Origin: Candidatus Methylospira mobilis
GTDB taxonomy: Bacteria > Pseudomonadota > Gammaproteobacteria > Methylococcales > Methylococcaceae
DNA: 64,000 nucleotides
Reading direction: 5' to 3'
Assembly: GCF_009498235.1 (NCBI RefSeq)
Contig: NZ_CP044205.1
Coordinates: 1,861,389-1,925,388 of the forward strand
A program made the position numbers and the translations under genes. Shown here piece by piece: positions 45,918 through 56,720 of this stretch. The stretch's first letter is position 1, and the number at the start of each line of letters is the position of its first letter. Below the pieces are notes generated by a model that did no database searches, was not told the DNA's origin, and saw only the letters and a program-made list of their open reading frames with translations.

Positions 45918-46805
45918 ATGGCTAGGCTGTTATTTGCGCTGACAATATTATTATTTTCGCATCTTCCTGCGTGGGCGGCTGAGCCTGACTATGTCGAGCA
46001 TAACGACATGATGGATCATGGCGATGGTCATTTGATGGATGCTCAAGGCGCCATGGTAATGGGGCAGAACAAGGATAAGCTGCCCGGCGGATGCGATCGC
46101 ATTTCCGAAGATGCGAAGATCACCGTGCATGGCGGGCACAAATATTCGAAAGAGTATCCGGGGACGATGTATTCGTTCGATATGCATGAATGGCGGTTCA
46201 AGCCTTGTACGCGGTTGACGGTTACATTTATTAACGATGATCACATCCGTCACCAGTGGATGATGCATGGGTTGCCCAAGTATCTGTACGATAAGGGCAT
46301 GTTTCATCTTGAAGTGACGGGGCCGGGCAGCGTGAGCGGGACATTGATACTCCCCGCCGAAGACAAAACCTATCTGGTGCACTGCGATATGGCGCAGCAC
46401 ATGGAGAAGGGTATGAAAGCCCAGTTGATCGTCGGCAAGGGGGGTGCGCCGTTTCCCAGTATTCCCGGCCTGACCGATCCGGTGATTGCCGACGATTACG
46501 GCGCGGGTTCCGTTGCAACGGGTGATGGCGGTGCAAATGCCCCGGTATCTGCTGCTGCGCCGCAGCAACAGCGCGGAAGGGAAGATGCTTCCTTTTGGAG
46601 TTTGTCGCTGCTGCTTGGTCTGATTTTGGGAGTTGCGGGCGCTTCCATATGGGCTAAAAAGTACGCAGGTGTGCCTACAGCCGATGCCGCTGCCGATATT
46701 TTTTATCGGGCTGTGCAAGGCATGCAGGCGTTGCTGCGTTTTATTGCCGATATCCTGCGCAAGTTGTTGTCGCGCATAAAATACCTGCCGGGCTCCAGGC
46801 AGTAG
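45918..46805 (+). CDS. Membrane-anchored cupredoxin
   Basis: A 295-residue protein with a signal peptide (to PAWAAE), a His/Met/Asp-rich segment (DMMDHGDGHLMDAQGAMVMG) that could bind copper loosely, and a cupredoxin domain whose ligands are in IRHQWMMHG and VHCDMAQHMEKGM, a type 1 copper pattern (Cys, His, Met). A Gln/Pro/Ala linker, one membrane helix (FWSLSLLLGLILGVAGASI) and a basic helical tail follow. It starts nine bases after the oxidase gene, so the two are co-expressed. It is a probable electron acceptor or copper donor for the oxidase; this is inference. Confidence 0.82.
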   Translation: MARLLFALTILLFSHLPAWAAEPDYVEHNDMMDHGDGHLMDAQGAMVMGQNKDKLPGGCDRISEDAKITVHGGHKYSKEYPGTMYSFDMHEWRFKPCTRLTVTFINDDHIRHQWMMHGLPKYLYDKGMFHLEVTGPGSVSGTLILPAEDKTYLVHCDMAQHMEKGMKAQLIVGKGGAPFPSIPGLTDPVIADDYGAGSVATGDGGANAPVSAAAPQQQRGREDASFWSLSLLLGLILGVAGASIWAKKYAGVPTADAAADIFYRAVQGMQALLRFIADILRKLLSRIKYLPGSRQ

Positions 46806-47027
46806 CGCAAAGCGGCTGGCGGTTTCGCGCATAACTGTTTAGTTGCAGATTTTAGGAAGGGTAGGCGGGGCCGCGCGGTGAGCTTGTCTCCTGCGGGGCT
46901 TGCCGCTTCCAATTGTTGTTGGGCCTATGCTCCCGAGATCGCGCGCAGCTCTGTAAGGATATATGGGGCTTGATTATTCATGCCTGCTGGCTTATACTTA
47001 CCTGTTTTTCTGTATCAGGGTACTTGA

Positions 47028-47783
47028 ATGCGCCGTAGCATGGTGGTTGCGAATTGGAAAATGTACGTCAGTCGCGCAAGTGCCCGTGTATTGCTGCGTG
47101 AAATAGTGGATGCCGTTTCCGAGCCTCCGTCGTGTGAAGTCGGCGTCTGTGCTCCCTACGTGTATATTCCCGATTGCGCGGAGATAGTGCAGGGAACGTG
47201 CGTGTTGCTGGGTGCTCAGAACCTGTCGGATCATAAAGACGGTCCATACACAGGTGAAATTTCGGCGGCGATGTTAAGCGAGTTCGGTTGCCGCCTCGTT
47301 CTGGTTGGTCATGCGGAACGGCGTTACCTTTACGGCGAAAATAATTTATCGGTTGCCGCTCGTTATCTGAAAGCAATAGAGTATGGCATTGCGCCGATAC
47401 TCTGCGTAGGCGAAACCCTGGAACAGCGTGAGCAGGGACGTACTTTTCAGGCTATAGCCGAACAGTTGGATACGGTGATTTCGATCGCAGGGATAGATTC
47501 CTTTACCAGGGCCGTAGTCGGCTATGAGCCTGTCTGGGCAATTGGCTCAGGTCAAACTGCCAGCGCTGAACAGGCGCAGGAAGTGCACGCCTTTATCAGG
47601 AGCCAGATCGCCTCTCACAGTCCCCGGATAGCCGAAAGTTTGCGGATACTATATGGCGGCAGCGTAAAACCGAAGAGTGCTCCCGAGCTTTTTGCAATGC
47701 CTGATATCGATGGCGGGTTGATAGGGGTGGCCGCGCTGAATAAACAATCGTTTCTTGAAATTTGTAATGCAGTCAAGGTGTAA
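47028..47783 (+). CDS. tpiA: Triosephosphate isomerase
   Basis: A 251-residue TIM-barrel enzyme interconverting dihydroxyacetone phosphate and glyceraldehyde 3-phosphate. Active-site residues are visible: Lys in VVANWKMY, His in VLVGHAERR and Glu in VVGYEPVWAIGSG, and the phosphate loop ILYGGSVKP. secG follows after three bases, the usual gammaproteobacterial pairing. The preceding 222-base gap shows no clear signal. Confidence 0.97.
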   Translation: MRRSMVVANWKMYVSRASARVLLREIVDAVSEPPSCEVGVCAPYVYIPDCAEIVQGTCVLLGAQNLSDHKDGPYTGEISAAMLSEFGCRLVLVGHAERRYLYGENNLSVAARYLKAIEYGIAPILCVGETLEQREQGRTFQAIAEQLDTVISIAGIDSFTRAVVGYEPVWAIGSGQTASAEQAQEVHAFIRSQIASHSPRIAESLRILYGGSVKPKSAPELFAMPDIDGGLIGVAALNKQSFLEICNAVKV

Positions 47784-47786
47784 ACT

Positions 47787-48161
47787 ATGTATCAAGCTTT
47801 AATTGTCGTGCATGTCGTTATTGCACTGTCCATCGTCGGTCTCGTTCTTTTACAGCAAGGGCGGGGAGCTGACGCCGGAGCCGGTTTTGGCGGGGGGGCT
47901 TCCAACTCCGTTTTCGGCGCGAGGGGCTCGGCTTCCTTTTTGTCCAGAATGACGGGTATATTTGCCGCAGTGCTTTTTAGTTCCAGTTTGTTGCTTGCTT
48001 ATTTGGGTGATAAGCATGATAATGCTAAAGATGATCTGATGGATAAAGTAACAGCGCCTCAAACGGATTTGCCGCCTGCCACGCAAGCGCCGAATTCCGC
48101 CAAACAGCAGTCAACCAGCGATTTGCCGACGCCTGCTCCTGTTGCGCCGCCCAAACATTAA
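47787..48161 (+). CDS. secG: Protein translocase subunit SecG
   Basis: A 124-residue SecG, accessory part of the SecYEG channel. Two membrane helices flank the conserved loop [28 protein letters not shown] (residues 21-48). The Pro/Gln-rich C-terminal tail is longer than in Escherichia coli. It follows tpiA by three bases and is followed by tRNA-Leu, a conserved gammaproteobacterial order. Confidence 0.95.
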   Translation: MYQALIVVHVVIALSIVGLVLLQQGRGADAGAGFGGGASNSVFGARGSASFLSRMTGIFAAVLFSSSLLLAYLGDKHDNAKDDLMDKVTAPQTDLPPATQAPNSAKQQSTSDLPTPAPVAPPKH

Positions 48162-48204
48162 GCTATGTAATGTTGAATGCACGTCATCTAAAAGTTTACT
48201 GAAT

Positions 48205-48289
48205 GCCGATGTGGTGAAATTGGTAGACACGCCATCTTGAGGGGGTGGTGACGCAAGTCGTGTCGGTTCAAATCCGACCATCGGCACCA
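48205..48289 (+). tRNA. tRNA-Leu (anticodon GAG)
   Basis: An 85-base class II tRNA. The acceptor arms GCCGATG and CATCGGC pair fully, the D-arm region GTGGTGAAATTGGTAGAC and the T arm GTCGGTTCAAATCCGAC are standard, the anticodon is GAG in ATCTTGAGGG, and a long variable arm follows. CCA is encoded. It lies between secG and a rho-independent terminator. Confidence 0.97.
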
Positions 48290-48315
48290 AATATTGGAAA
48301 CTCACTCTGAGCTGC

Positions 48316-48344
48316 AAAAGCCCGCATCGCGGGCTTTTTGTTTT
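48316..48344 (+). terminator. Intrinsic terminator after tRNA-Leu
   Basis: GCCCGC-ATC-GCGGGC with flanking A and T runs (AAAA before, TTTTTGTTTT after). It ends the tpiA-secG-tRNA-Leu transcript. Confidence 0.9.
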
Positions 48345-48493
48345 GAAGCGACCGGGTGATGGAATCAAAAAACAGCCAATTCGTGGTAGGTAGTGACCGG
48401 AGTGGCGGCAGCGGAGTATACTCGGAAACTTATCCGTGTGAGCCGGCTTCTTCATTTCCTCGTGTAATCGTTCTCTAACCCTGAGGTTTCTGT

Positions 48494-50214
<1,721 letters not shown>

Positions 50215-50249
50215 TATATAGTCATACCCTAACATAACGAGTTAAGAAC

Positions 50250-50594
50250 ATGAGTTTTCTTATCAGCGATGCGTACGCCGAAGTAGCGGGCGCACAAAAC
50301 CCAGGCCTGATCGAAGGTCTGCTTCCTTTTGCTATTCTCGCAGTATTTTTTGTGCTGTTCGTATGGCCGCAGCACAAGCGCGGACGTGAACACAAAAAAC
50401 TGATCGAGAGTCTGGCCAAGGGCACTGAAGTCGTTACTACTGGCGGAATTATCGGTCGTATCGTCGAAATCGACGATAATTTTGTACAGCTTGAGGTGAA
50501 CGATGGCGTGGTGATTCATGTTCAGCGTCATGCCATAGCAAGTCTGATGCCCAAGGGTACCTACAAAACAAGAAAGAAAGCCGATAATAAATAG
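50250..50594 (+). CDS. yajC: YajC, Sec translocase accessory subunit
   Basis: A 114-residue protein with one membrane helix (LLPFAILAVFFVLFVWPQ) followed by the signature KRGREHKKLIESLAKGTEVVTTGGIIGRI (residues 49-77). It partners SecDF in the Sec holotranslocon. It lies between tgt and secD in the usual order, with a 194-base gap before secD. Confidence 0.95.
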   Translation: MSFLISDAYAEVAGAQNPGLIEGLLPFAILAVFFVLFVWPQHKRGREHKKLIESLAKGTEVVTTGGIIGRIVEIDDNFVQLEVNDGVVIHVQRHAIASLMPKGTYKTRKKADNK

Positions 50595-50788
50595 TTGTCA
50601 CCCGCCTGGGGGCGTATTTCAAGCGTTGCAAGCTGTGTAGCCGCCGCAAAGCCGCATTGCTTAATGGCAGGACTGTTGATACGTCCCTGAAGGTGCAAGG
50701 GAAGCACTGATCTTTAGTCGATTTTTCTCATGGGTATAGCTACCAAACTATGCAGCCATCCTACCCGTCGTTATTCAGGTAACCGAAT

Positions 50789-52639
50789 ATGCTGAACCGT
50801 TTTCCATTGTGGAAGAACGTGCTGATACTTGGCGTTCTGGCTCTCTCCATCATCTATGCCTTGCCAAATTTCTTTGGTGAAGATCCTTCCATACAATTGT
50901 CTCCCATTCGAGCGTCCAAACTGGATGCAGGCACTGTGACGCAGATCGAAAAACTGCTGGAAGGCGCGGCGCTGAAAGCCAAAAAGATAGAGCTGACGGA
51001 TAAGCGCGTCCTGATCCGGTTTTCCGACACCGACGTCCAGCTTAAAGCCGAGGAGTTGATCAAATCCGAAATGGGCGGCAATTACACGGTGGCGCTCAAT
51101 CTGGCGCCCGCCACGCCGGCATGGCTGCGCGCGATAAAAGCGCAGCCAATGTATCTGGGACTGGATCTGCGCGGCGGCGTGCATTTCATGCTGCAGGTCG
51201 ATATGGAAGCGGCCGTGACGCAGGCCGAGGAGCGTTACGCGGAAGATACGCGCACCTTGTTGCGCGAGCATAAGCTGCATTATGTGTCAGTCGAGCGCGA
51301 CAAGGCCAATATCCTGATCAAGTTTCAGGACGCTCAGACCATGGCCCAGGCCAGGGATTTATTCAAGAAGGAGTTGCGCGGGCTGGAACTGGAAGAGCAG
51401 GCGGCCGATAACGTATTGAAAGCGAAAATTTCACCGGCGGAGTTGCGCGAGGTGCGGAAATTCGCCGTAGCTCAAAACATCACCACGCTGCGTAACCGCG
51501 TGAACGAGCTGGGGGTGGCCGAGCCGGTAATTCAGCAGCAGGGTGAAGACCGCATCGTCGTGCAGCTTCCCGGCGTACAGGATACCGCGCGGGCCAAGGA
51601 AATTCTGGGTGCGACCGCGACGCTGGAGTTTCGTCTGGTCGACAGCGAACATGCGGTACCCACTTCTGCCGACGCCAAGGCGCCGCTGGGCGCGCGTATG
51701 TATACCGACCGTTCCGGCCGGCCTATCCTGTTGCAGCGTAAAATAATCGTAACCGGCGATCAGGTGGTGGATGCCTCGTCCGGACTCGCATCGGAAAGCG
51801 GATCGGCAGCCGTGTTCATCAATTTGAACAGCGCCGGCGCGAAGAAAATGGCCGATACCACCAAGGATAATATCGGCAAGGCGATGGCGGTGGTCTATAT
51901 CGAAAATAAAAGCGAAACGCGTATCGTCAACGGCCAGAAAGTTACCTCCAGGCGCAAGGTGGAGGAAGTCATCAATGTCGCGACCATACGCGACCGCTTC
52001 AGCAAGCGTTTTCAGATCAGCGGGCTGGATAGTCCGGACGAAGCGCGCAATCTTTCGCTGCTGTTGCGCGCCGGCGCGCTTGCAGCCCCGGTCGATATCG
52101 TCGAAGAGCGTACCGTGGGGCCGAGCCTCGGCAAGGAAAATATCGAGCAGGGGGTTCGTTCGTTCATCATCGGCTTTATTCTGGTAGCCGTTGTGGTGCT
52201 GTATTACTACAAGGTGTTCGGCGTGGTCGCCAACATCACGCTGCTGCTGAACATGTCCATCATCATGGCGATTCTGTCCATGCTGCAGGCCACGCTGACC
52301 TTGCCGGGCATTGCCGGGTTCACCTTGACCGTCGGTATGGCGGTAGATGCCAACGTATTGATTTATGAACGTATCAAGGAGGAGTTGCGTAACGGCAATT
52401 CGCCGCAGGCGGCGATTTATGCCGGTTTCGACCGGGCGTTCGCCACGATTTTCGACTCGCATATCACCAACCTGCTGGCCGCGATCATGCTGTTCGGCAT
52501 CGGTTCCGGTCCGGTCAAGGGTTTTGCGGTAACGCTTACTATCGGCATCATTACCTCGCTGTTTACCGCGGTGACCTGTACCCGCATGATGGTCAACTTC
52601 ATTTACGGACAGAAGCGCTCCGTGAAACTTTGGATTTAA
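50789..52639 (+). CDS. secD: Protein translocase subunit SecD
   Basis: A 616-residue SecD that uses the proton gradient to help pull proteins through SecYEG. One N-terminal membrane helix, a large periplasmic part starting MYLGLDLRGGVHFMLQVD, then five C-terminal helices with GFTLTVGMAVDANVLIYERIKEE and the Asp of the proton path. The stop overlaps an ATG of secF. Confidence 0.97.
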   Translation: MLNRFPLWKNVLILGVLALSIIYALPNFFGEDPSIQLSPIRASKLDAGTVTQIEKLLEGAALKAKKIELTDKRVLIRFSDTDVQLKAEELIKSEMGGNYTVALNLAPATPAWLRAIKAQPMYLGLDLRGGVHFMLQVDMEAAVTQAEERYAEDTRTLLREHKLHYVSVERDKANILIKFQDAQTMAQARDLFKKELRGLELEEQAADNVLKAKISPAELREVRKFAVAQNITTLRNRVNELGVAEPVIQQQGEDRIVVQLPGVQDTARAKEILGATATLEFRLVDSEHAVPTSADAKAPLGARMYTDRSGRPILLQRKIIVTGDQVVDASSGLASESGSAAVFINLNSAGAKKMADTTKDNIGKAMAVVYIENKSETRIVNGQKVTSRRKVEEVINVATIRDRFSKRFQISGLDSPDEARNLSLLLRAGALAAPVDIVEERTVGPSLGKENIEQGVRSFIIGFILVAVVVLYYYKVFGVVANITLLLNMSIIMAILSMLQATLTLPGIAGFTLTVGMAVDANVLIYERIKEELRNGNSPQAAIYAGFDRAFATIFDSHITNLLAAIMLFGIGSGPVKGFAVTLTIGIITSLFTAVTCTRMMVNFIYGQKRSVKLWI

Positions 52640-52656
52640 TGCTGGAGACAAACACA

Positions 52657-53598
52657 GTGTCTGACAACAACGCAAAACGTCGCTACGCTATAGATTTTTT
52701 GGGAAAGCGCCATATCGCGGTATGGGTTTCCATTATTTTGAGCGTGGCGGCGATAGGTTCACTGATAGGGAAGGGCATCAATTTCGCGATTGATTTTACC
52801 GGAGGCACGGTTATCGAAGCGGAGTTCCCGGTGCAGGCCGATCTGGTGAAAATACGCACGGGTCTGGAAGAAGCCGGTTTCCGCAGTCCGGTAGTGCAGA
52901 ATTTTGGCAGCACCCGCGAGGTACTGATCAGGCTGGTGCCGCAGGAAGGATTGAAAGGAGAGGAACTCAAGGACCGGGTGATGGACGTGCTTAACCAGAA
53001 CTCGGAGCTACAGGTGAAACTGCACCGTATCGAGTTTGTCGGACCCCAGGTAGGCGAGGATCTGGTCGAGGATTCCGGCATGGCTTTGTTGCTGGCCACG
53101 ATCAGCATTCTGATCTACGTCGCACTGCGATTCGAATACCGCTTTGCATTGGGTGCAATTCTGGCGACGCTGCATGACGTGATCATGATGCTGGGTTTCT
53201 TCTCGGTATTGCAGCTCGAATTCGACCTGAGCGTGCTGGCTGCCGTGCTGACCATCATGGGTTATTCGCTGAACGACACCATCGTGGTATTCGACCGCAT
53301 CCGCGAAAACTTCAGAAAGCTGCGCCGAGGCGACGTGGTCGAGGTGATGAATATATCCATCAATGAAACGCTGAGCCGTACCTTGATGACGTCGTTTTTG
53401 ACGCTGCTGACCGTAATCGCGATGGCGTTGTTCGGCGGCGAAATCATACACAATTTTGCCGTGGCGCTGATCGTGGGCATCGTGGTGGGTACTTACTCGT
53501 CCATTTACGTTGCCAGCGCGCTGGCATTGCGTCTGGGCGTCAGCCGCGCCGACCTGCTGATTCCCGAGAAGGAAGGCGTTAGCGATAATCGTCCGTAA
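52657..53598 (+). CDS. secF: Protein translocase subunit SecF
   Basis: A 313-residue SecF, partner of SecD. The family motif FAIDFTGGTVIEAEF follows the first helix, and the five C-terminal helices include YSLNDTIVVFDRIRENF. The GTG at 52657 is chosen because GGAG lies nine bases upstream and the protein then begins with the usual SDNN...YAIDFLGKR; an ATG at 52639 that overlaps the secD stop is an alternative giving six more residues. A strong terminator follows. Confidence 0.95.
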   Translation: MSDNNAKRRYAIDFLGKRHIAVWVSIILSVAAIGSLIGKGINFAIDFTGGTVIEAEFPVQADLVKIRTGLEEAGFRSPVVQNFGSTREVLIRLVPQEGLKGEELKDRVMDVLNQNSELQVKLHRIEFVGPQVGEDLVEDSGMALLLATISILIYVALRFEYRFALGAILATLHDVIMMLGFFSVLQLEFDLSVLAAVLTIMGYSLNDTIVVFDRIRENFRKLRRGDVVEVMNISINETLSRTLMTSFLTLLTVIAMALFGGEIIHNFAVALIVGIVVGTYSSIYVASALALRLGVSRADLLIPEKEGVSDNRP

Positions 53599-53638
53599 CA
53601 GGGTTAGTGCTTCGAGCCTTCTCGTGCGGCCTTGCCTG

Positions 53639-53680
53639 AAAAACGGCAGCTTGATCCTTGGTGGTCAGCTGCCGTTTTTT
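53639..53680 (+). terminator. Intrinsic terminator after secF
   Basis: AAACGGCAGCT and AGCTGCCGTTTTTT form a ten-pair stem with a 15-base loop, ending in six T. It closes the tgt-yajC-secDF transcript. Confidence 0.9.
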
Positions 53681-53714
53681 GATCGGGTAGTTTTAAAACC
53701 AGGCAACAGTTTCG

Positions 53715-54937
53715 CTACCGGGTTGGGGGCTGGGATAAGGCTGCCGAGACTTGCCGTGTATCCATCCGTGGAGGCTCGACTATGGCATCCCTGCCATAGA
53801 CGGTCTCGCCAACCTTACCCAACCCCTCATGCAGCGCAGCGTCATGCACTTTGGTACTGTGAATCGTCACATAAGACGATAGCTCTTTGGATAAAATCCA
53901 TAATCCATCATGGAGCCGCATGAAAGCGGCATCAGAAAGCGCTCAATGGCATTCACTGCTTCAGCGAATTTGTCGCCAGCGGCAGCGGGAATCATCACCA
54001 TAGCTCGGTTAACACTAGGCTGTGCAAGTAAGCTTTCCTGTTGTCAAACCTGTTTAAGGAAAGGTCGAACCACTGTTAGAAATAGCTGCTCGGGTGAAGA
54101 GGGTTTTTGATTTCCCTTGTTTGGCGAGGAAAGTTCTCTGATAAATTGTGGGATTATTCTGGCTGCGTCAACCCGCGCTTCATCATCAAGCAAGCGAATC
54201 ATTTGCTGAATGTTGATTTGAGATACTACGGGATTGCGCTGCTCTTTGAGCGCATATGATCAAATCCGAGGCTCTGGCCGGATCGCGTTCAACGCGCCGT
54301 GGATATGCAGGACACCCGAGAAAGCCTCATGCCGTCCTCGTCGTGGAATTTCTCCCAGCGCATAGCTTTGGATTGCCTGACTGGAACGTTTGGCGGCAGC
54401 ACCCTCAAGCAGTAAATCGAAGTTCGTTCTGACTATCGTTTTGGCTGCACCTCGGTCGGCAAATTGCATCAACGAGCGATGAATGGATGCGGGGCTGGCT
54501 TTTGAAGCGCGCAGTACTTCCGCCAATACTTTTCTCACGCTGCTTTTTATATTGGTTGCGCTGTCCATGCGCCGCTCAAGCATCCCCAACACAACATCAT
54601 GGTCGCCTTTGACGAATATCCTGACTTCAGCGGCTGATCATGACGTAAGTCATGGCAGGGTGTAACCACATATCTCAACGATTGCAGGCTGCGCTCGGAA
54701 TTTTGGATATCACCTCTTGAACTTTTTATCGAGCTGCTTGTAGACTTGGACTACGAGTCCACGGAAATCCGGTAAACCGGCTGACATTGATACGCCTGTG
54801 CAGACTATGAATAGCACCTCGCCACGCGCATGCGCAAGCAGCAGGCGTTCTGGGATAGGCGCCGAGCCGCTACCCAATGAAATTACGCGGGCATTGATGG
54901 ACTCGTTCAAAGCAGGGCGTGGAATCGAGAAGCACAC
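53715..54937 (-). pseudogene. Decayed SIR2-domain gene
   Basis: Fragments of one protein lie in order on the minus strand. 54937-54710 holds the SIR2 NAD-binding start (LLLAHARGEVLFIVCTGVS, then AGLPDFRGLV), with the usual GAG of the NAD site changed. After a frame break, about 54650-54260 has LGMLERRM, TNFDLLLEGAAAKRS and FSGVLHIHGAL, typical SIR2 core motifs. An in-frame TGA at 54260 is followed in the same frame by a helical stretch to 54044 (NIQQMIRLLDDEARVDAARI). Two further frames carry AGDKFAEAVNAIERFL and HDGLWILSKEL. At least three lesions make it non-functional. SIR2 proteins of this kind often deplete NAD in phage defence. Confidence 0.75.
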
Positions 54938-54974
54938 GCTTCAGGTGCTGGATAATTTCTGCCGGAATCAATCA

Positions 54975-55799
54975 TCAGCCCGCCATTCTCCGCACATCGG
55001 CCCCCACGCTATAGCGCTGTTTCGGACCGCCTGCGATACGCAGCGCCGTCAGCTCTCCGCCCCACAAACAGCCGCTATCCAGACCGATGCAGCCGTCATG
55101 CTCGTGGTAGCCGAGCGAGGCCCAATGGCCGAACAGGATGTTTGCGCCGCGGCTGCGGCGCGAAGGTAGTTTAAACCAGGGAATCAGCCCAGGAGTCTGG
55201 TCGCCGGGTTTGCAGGTTTCGGTGAAATCCAGCCGTCCGTCTGCGCCGCAATAGCGCATGCGGGTAAAACAGTTGATGATAAAACGATGGCGCTCGTAAG
55301 CTTTCAGCGACTCTTTCCATTTATCGGGCTGGTTGCCATACAGGTGGGCTAAAAGCGGGTGGTAGTCAGGACCGCTCAGCAGCGCTTCCACCGAGCGTGC
55401 GTTTGTTTCCGCGTCCTTCATAGACCATTGCGGCGGCAGGCCGGCGTGGACCAGGCTATAGCCGTGTTGCGTGTGCATCAGCGGACGGCGGCGCAGCCAA
55501 TTCAGCAGGTCGTCGCGATCTTTGGCGGCGAGGATGGCGTCCAGCGTGTCGCCTGCTTTAAGGCGAGCGCCTCCCGCTGCGACGGCAAGCAGATGTATGT
55601 CGTGATTGCCCAGTACGGTAACGGCGGCATCCCCCAGTTCCCTGACGAAGCGCAGGGTTTCCAGCGATGCCGGGCCGCGATTGACAAGGTCGCCGGTAAA
55701 CCAGAGCGTATCCGTATCCGCGTTGAAGCGGATCAGTTTAAGCAGCGCTTGCAGTTCGCCGTAGCAGCCCTGCACGTCTCCTATCGCATAGATGGCCAT
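54975..55799 (-). CDS. apaH: Diadenosine tetraphosphatase (symmetrical)
   Basis: A 274-residue metallophosphatase that splits Ap4A into two ADP. Metal-site motifs are AIGDVQGCYGEL, WFTGDLVNRGPASLE, VLGNHDIHLL and, later, LVHAGLPPQWS and LFGHWASLG, all in the expected order. apaG lies 23 bases upstream on the same strand, the typical pairing. The region between its end and the SIR2 remnant holds nothing more. Confidence 0.97.
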   Translation of the reverse strand: MAIYAIGDVQGCYGELQALLKLIRFNADTDTLWFTGDLVNRGPASLETLRFVRELGDAAVTVLGNHDIHLLAVAAGGARLKAGDTLDAILAAKDRDDLLNWLRRRPLMHTQHGYSLVHAGLPPQWSMKDAETNARSVEALLSGPDYHPLLAHLYGNQPDKWKESLKAYERHRFIINCFTRMRYCGADGRLDFTETCKPGDQTPGLIPWFKLPSRRSRGANILFGHWASLGYHEHDGCIGLDSGCLWGGELTALRIAGGPKQRYSVGADVRRMAG

Positions 55800-55822
55800 C
55801 AGCTGCGCCGGGCGGAAAACCG

Positions 55823-56197
55823 CTAGTGGAGGGTGCGCGGTATGGCCAGGGTAAACGGCGCTATTTCGGTTTCGAACACTTCTCCGTTGTCGGTTACCAT
55901 CTGGTATTCACCCTGCATGATGCCGACCGGAGTACCTATCATCGCCGCGCTGGAGTAGCGAAAATATTCGCCCGGCAGTAAATGAGGCTGTTCGCCGACG
56001 ACGCCGTCGCCTCGAACTTCCTGCTTTTTGCCCTCTGCGTCGGTAATTATCCAGTGTCTGGACAACAGCTTGGAGGGTTCATCACCTTCGTTGTAAATGG
56101 TAATGGTATAGGCAAATACATAGCGCCCGGCTTCCGGTTCGGAATGGGACTCCAGATACTGGGTAATCGCGTTGACCTTGATGTCGTTGTTTTTCAT
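55823..56197 (-). CDS. apaG: ApaG domain protein
   Basis: A 124-residue beta-sandwich protein of the ApaG family (RYVFAYTITIYNEGDEPSKLLSRHWIITDA in strands at residues 21-50, then GEQPHLLPGEYFRYSSA and MQGEYQM). Role uncertain; in gammaproteobacteria it travels with apaH, often after rsmA and pdxA, which are absent here. The 196-base gap upstream is unremarkable. Confidence 0.95.
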   Translation of the reverse strand: MKNNDIKVNAITQYLESHSEPEAGRYVFAYTITIYNEGDEPSKLLSRHWIITDAEGKKQEVRGDGVVGEQPHLLPGEYFRYSSAAMIGTPVGIMQGEYQMVTDNGEVFETEIAPFTLAIPRTLH

Positions 56198-56393
56198 TGC
56201 AGTTTCTATTGTTGGAGTTCATCCCTGTAGTTGTTTGAGCAGGTAACGATTCTACTGACGGGTACGGGTTGCCTGCATACTGATAAGCCTGCTTGCCTGC
56301 CGACACACCCCGAACCCTGTTCCAGTCACCTTCAGCGTCACAGCCCCGTTCTTATCGGATATGGTAACGCATCTATAAATTTCAAGTTACCGG

Positions 56394-56720
56394 CTAAAAT
56401 TCGTTCGTTCCCGTTTCACCGGTACTGATGCGTGTACCGCGCTCGATATCGGATATATAGATGTTGCCGGCGCCGGGACTGTGTGTATTGGCTACATTCA
56501 GTATTATCCGGTAAATGCTGTCTACCATTTCGTCGGGTGCTATGATTTCTATTCTTTTTTTGGCTATGAATGGCGAGTATTCCTGTTCCGCCAATACGAT
56601 TTCGCGCCCGAACCCCTCGCAGTCTGAAACGCTCATTCCTGGGAAGTCTTCCATTTCCATCAGCGCCTGCGTAAGCTTGGAAAGCATAAACGGTTGTATG
56701 TACGCGCGTATTTCTTTCAT
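56394..56720 (-). CDS. PII-like protein linked to a metal efflux pump
   Basis: A 108-residue protein with the PII (GlnB/GlnK) fold. MSVSDCEGFGRE matches the strand before the T-loop, KKRIEIIAPDEMVDSIYRII and the B-loop-like GAGNIYISDIERGTRISTGE match the nucleotide-binding core and C-loop. The T-loop is short and lacks the uridylylated Tyr of GlnB. PII-like proteins of this type occur in heavy-metal RND operons (the PII-NG group). Its start overlaps the RND stop by four bases, so it is made with the pump. A role in sensing nucleotide or metal state for the pump is inference. Confidence 0.78.
   Translation of the reverse strand: MKEIRAYIQPFMLSKLTQALMEMEDFPGMSVSDCEGFGREIVLAEQEYSPFIAKKRIEIIAPDEMVDSIYRIILNVANTHSPGAGNIYISDIERGTRISTGETGTNEF

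Noticed and set aside
51431..52675. 414-codon open frame on the minus strand opposite secD
   Set aside because: Codon-bias shadow of secD; His/Arg/Gln-rich with no family resemblance.
53624..54110. Short plus-strand open frames after secF
   Set aside because: They run through the secF terminator and the SIR2 remnant, and have no SD or recognisable product.
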